DNA from: Lachnoclostridium sp.
GTDB taxonomy: Bacteria > Bacillota > Clostridia > Lachnospirales > Lachnospiraceae
Direction: 5' to 3'
Length of the DNA: 5,882 nucleotides
Assembly: GCA_003445895.1 (NCBI GenBank)
Contig: DMCD01000098.1
Location: 1 to 5,882, forward strand
The position numbers and the translations under genes are program-made. Positions 4,821 through 5,882 of this stretch are shown here, one piece after another (within the stretch, counting starts at the first letter, position 1; every line of letters begins with the position of its first letter). The notes under the pieces are model-generated. The model ran no database searches, was not told the origin of the DNA, and was given only the letters and a program-made list of their open reading frames with translations.

Positions 4821-5882
4821 TCAGACACTCTCCGCCGCCGGAACCGGTACTTCGGACCGGTTAAAGATGAGGCCCTGCGCCTCTGCCGTCACGGCCACGG
4901 TGTCGCCGGCCTTTACGCGGCCCTCCAGGAGAGCCTCCGACAGCTTGTCCTCCACCTCGTTCTGGATGGTTCTGCGAAGCGGCCTTGCACCATATTTCGG
5001 GTCATATCCCTTCTCCGACAGCCAGTCCACCGCCTTTTCGTCAAAGACAAGGGTCATGTCCAGCTGCTCCTTGGTGCGCCGGCTGATGGCCGACAGCATG
5101 ATATGACTGATCTGACGGATGTTCTCTTTGGTCAGCGGATGGAATACGATGGTCTCGTCAATCCGGTTCAGAAACTCCGGACGGAACAGCCTTTTCAGTT
5201 CATCCATCACGCGGCCCTTCATGAAATTATAATCCGCCTTCTCATCTGCCGCCGCGGCAAATCCCATGTGCTTCGGCGAGATGATGTTCTCCGCTCCGGC
5301 ATTGCTCGTCATGATGATGACGGTATTCTTGAAATCAATCTTCCGGCCCTGGGCATCCGTGATATGGCCGTCGTCAAGGATCTGCAGAAGCACGTTGAAC
5401 ACATCCGGATGGGCCTTCTCGATCTCATCAAAGAGGATGACGGAATAGGGCTGTCTGCGAACCTTCTCCGCCAGCTGTCCGCCCTCCTCGTAGCCCACAT
5501 ATCCCGGCGGGGAACCAATCATCTTGGATACACTGTGTTTCTCCATGTATTCCGACATATCAACGCGGATCATGGCGTTTTCCGTGCCGAACAGCGCCTC
5601 GGAGAGGGCCTTGGAAAGCTCCGTCTTGCCGACGCCGGTGGGACCGAGGAACAGGAAGGAACCGATGGGGCGCTTGGGATCCTTGAGACCCACTCTTCCC
5701 CGGCGGATCGCCTTTGCCACGGCTGTGACCGATTCTTCCTGACCCACCACCCGCTGATGCAGGATGGTTTCCAGGTTCATAAGCCGCTCCGACTCGGTCT
5801 CGTTCAGCTTCCGCACCGGGATATTCGTCCAGTCTGAAACGATATCTGCGATCTCCTCTTCCCCGACGCAGAGCTTCCGCTC
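4821..5882 (-). CDS. clpC: ATP-dependent Clp protease ATP-binding subunit ClpC, C-terminal fragment
   Basis: The last 353 codons of a Hsp100/Clp unfoldase (full ClpC is about 810-840 residues) are present; the 5' part lies beyond the right edge. The fragment begins in the linker before the second AAA+ ring (DWTNIPV, residues 17-23). It then carries the whole D2 module: VGQ (46-48), Walker A GPTGVGKT (80-87), pore loop GYVG (127-130), Walker B VILFDE (148-153), sensor 1 TSN (192-194), arginine-finger region FLNRID (237-242) and sensor 2 GARPLRR (298-304). HMGF (205-208) sits where ClpC and ClpA carry the (L/V/I)GF/L loop that docks on ClpP, so this protein probably feeds ClpP. Position directly before radA is the classic Firmicutes ctsR-mcsA-mcsB-clpC-radA order and favours ClpC over ClpE or ClpB. 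All key residues are intact. The genes upstream of clpC and its promoter are not visible. Confidence 0.94.
   Translation of the reverse strand, partial: ERKLCVGEEEIADIVSDWTNIPVRKLNETESERLMNLETILHQRVVGQEESVTAVAKAIRRGRVGLKDPKRPIGSFLFLGPTGVGKTELSKALSEALFGTENAMIRVDMSEYMEKHSVSKMIGSPPGYVGYEEGGQLAEKVRRQPYSVILFDEIEKAHPDVFNVLLQILDDGHITDAQGRKIDFKNTVIIMTSNAGAENIISPKHMGFAAAADEKADYNFMKGRVMDELKRLFRPEFLNRIDETIVFHPLTKENIRQISHIMLSAISRRTKEQLDMTLVFDEKAVDWLSEKGYDPKYGARPLRRTIQNEVEDKLSEALLEGRVKAGDTVAVTAEAQGLIFNRSEVPVPAAESV

Noticed and set aside
4805..4828. radA start at the GTG overlapping the clpC stop
   Set aside because: It adds eight residues before the conserved MAK...C-X2-C opening, and the purine run beside it is too close to the GTG to work as a ribosome binding site.
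4479..5837. A 452-codon plus-strand open frame opposite clpC and the radA start
   Set aside because: It is the antisense shadow of clpC and radA; its translation looks random and it spans the boundary between two real genes.

Overview
The window looks like chromosomal DNA from an anaerobic, fairly GC-rich member of the Clostridia, most likely a Lachnospiraceae-type gut bacterium (inference). The basis is the clpC-radA gene pair typical of Firmicutes, two adjacent ferredoxin-dependent 2-oxoacid oxidoreductases (enzymes of strict anaerobes), strong AGGAGG-type ribosome binding sites, and a small protein family I know mainly from Lachnospiraceae. All six genes I can support are on the minus strand, so transcription runs from right to left.

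Right part (about 3422-5882): the C-terminal 353 residues of the AAA+ unfoldase ClpC enter from the right edge. A 16-nt gap separates them from complete radA, which encodes a recombination and branch-migration ATPase. Next comes a 137-residue protein of unknown function (2904-3317). It belongs to a family that databases often label 'endosialidase', and it has its own promoter at the radA 3' end and a hairpin terminator.

Middle (2682-2903): there is no gene here. The stretch holds a terminator hairpin and then two near-identical tandem copies of a roughly 74-bp unit made of small palindromes. This is the least explained part of the window. The repeat abuts iorA, and its left edge supplies the only good -10 hexamer I can find for the iorAB operon.

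Left part (1-2681): iorA and iorB encode the two subunits of indolepyruvate:ferredoxin oxidoreductase. This enzyme oxidises aryl pyruvates from Trp, Phe and Tyr to aryl-acetyl-CoA while reducing ferredoxin. A bulged-stem terminator follows iorB. After it, a strong promoter and an inverted repeat in the leader precede the first 39 codons of a second enzyme of the same superfamily, a 2-oxoacid:ferredoxin oxidoreductase gamma subunit that leaves at the left edge. The left half is therefore a locus for ferredoxin-linked 2-oxoacid and amino-acid fermentation, next to a protein-quality-control and DNA-repair operon. Apart from the repeat block I see no mobile element, tRNA, rRNA or CRISPR array, and no clearly new multi-gene system.
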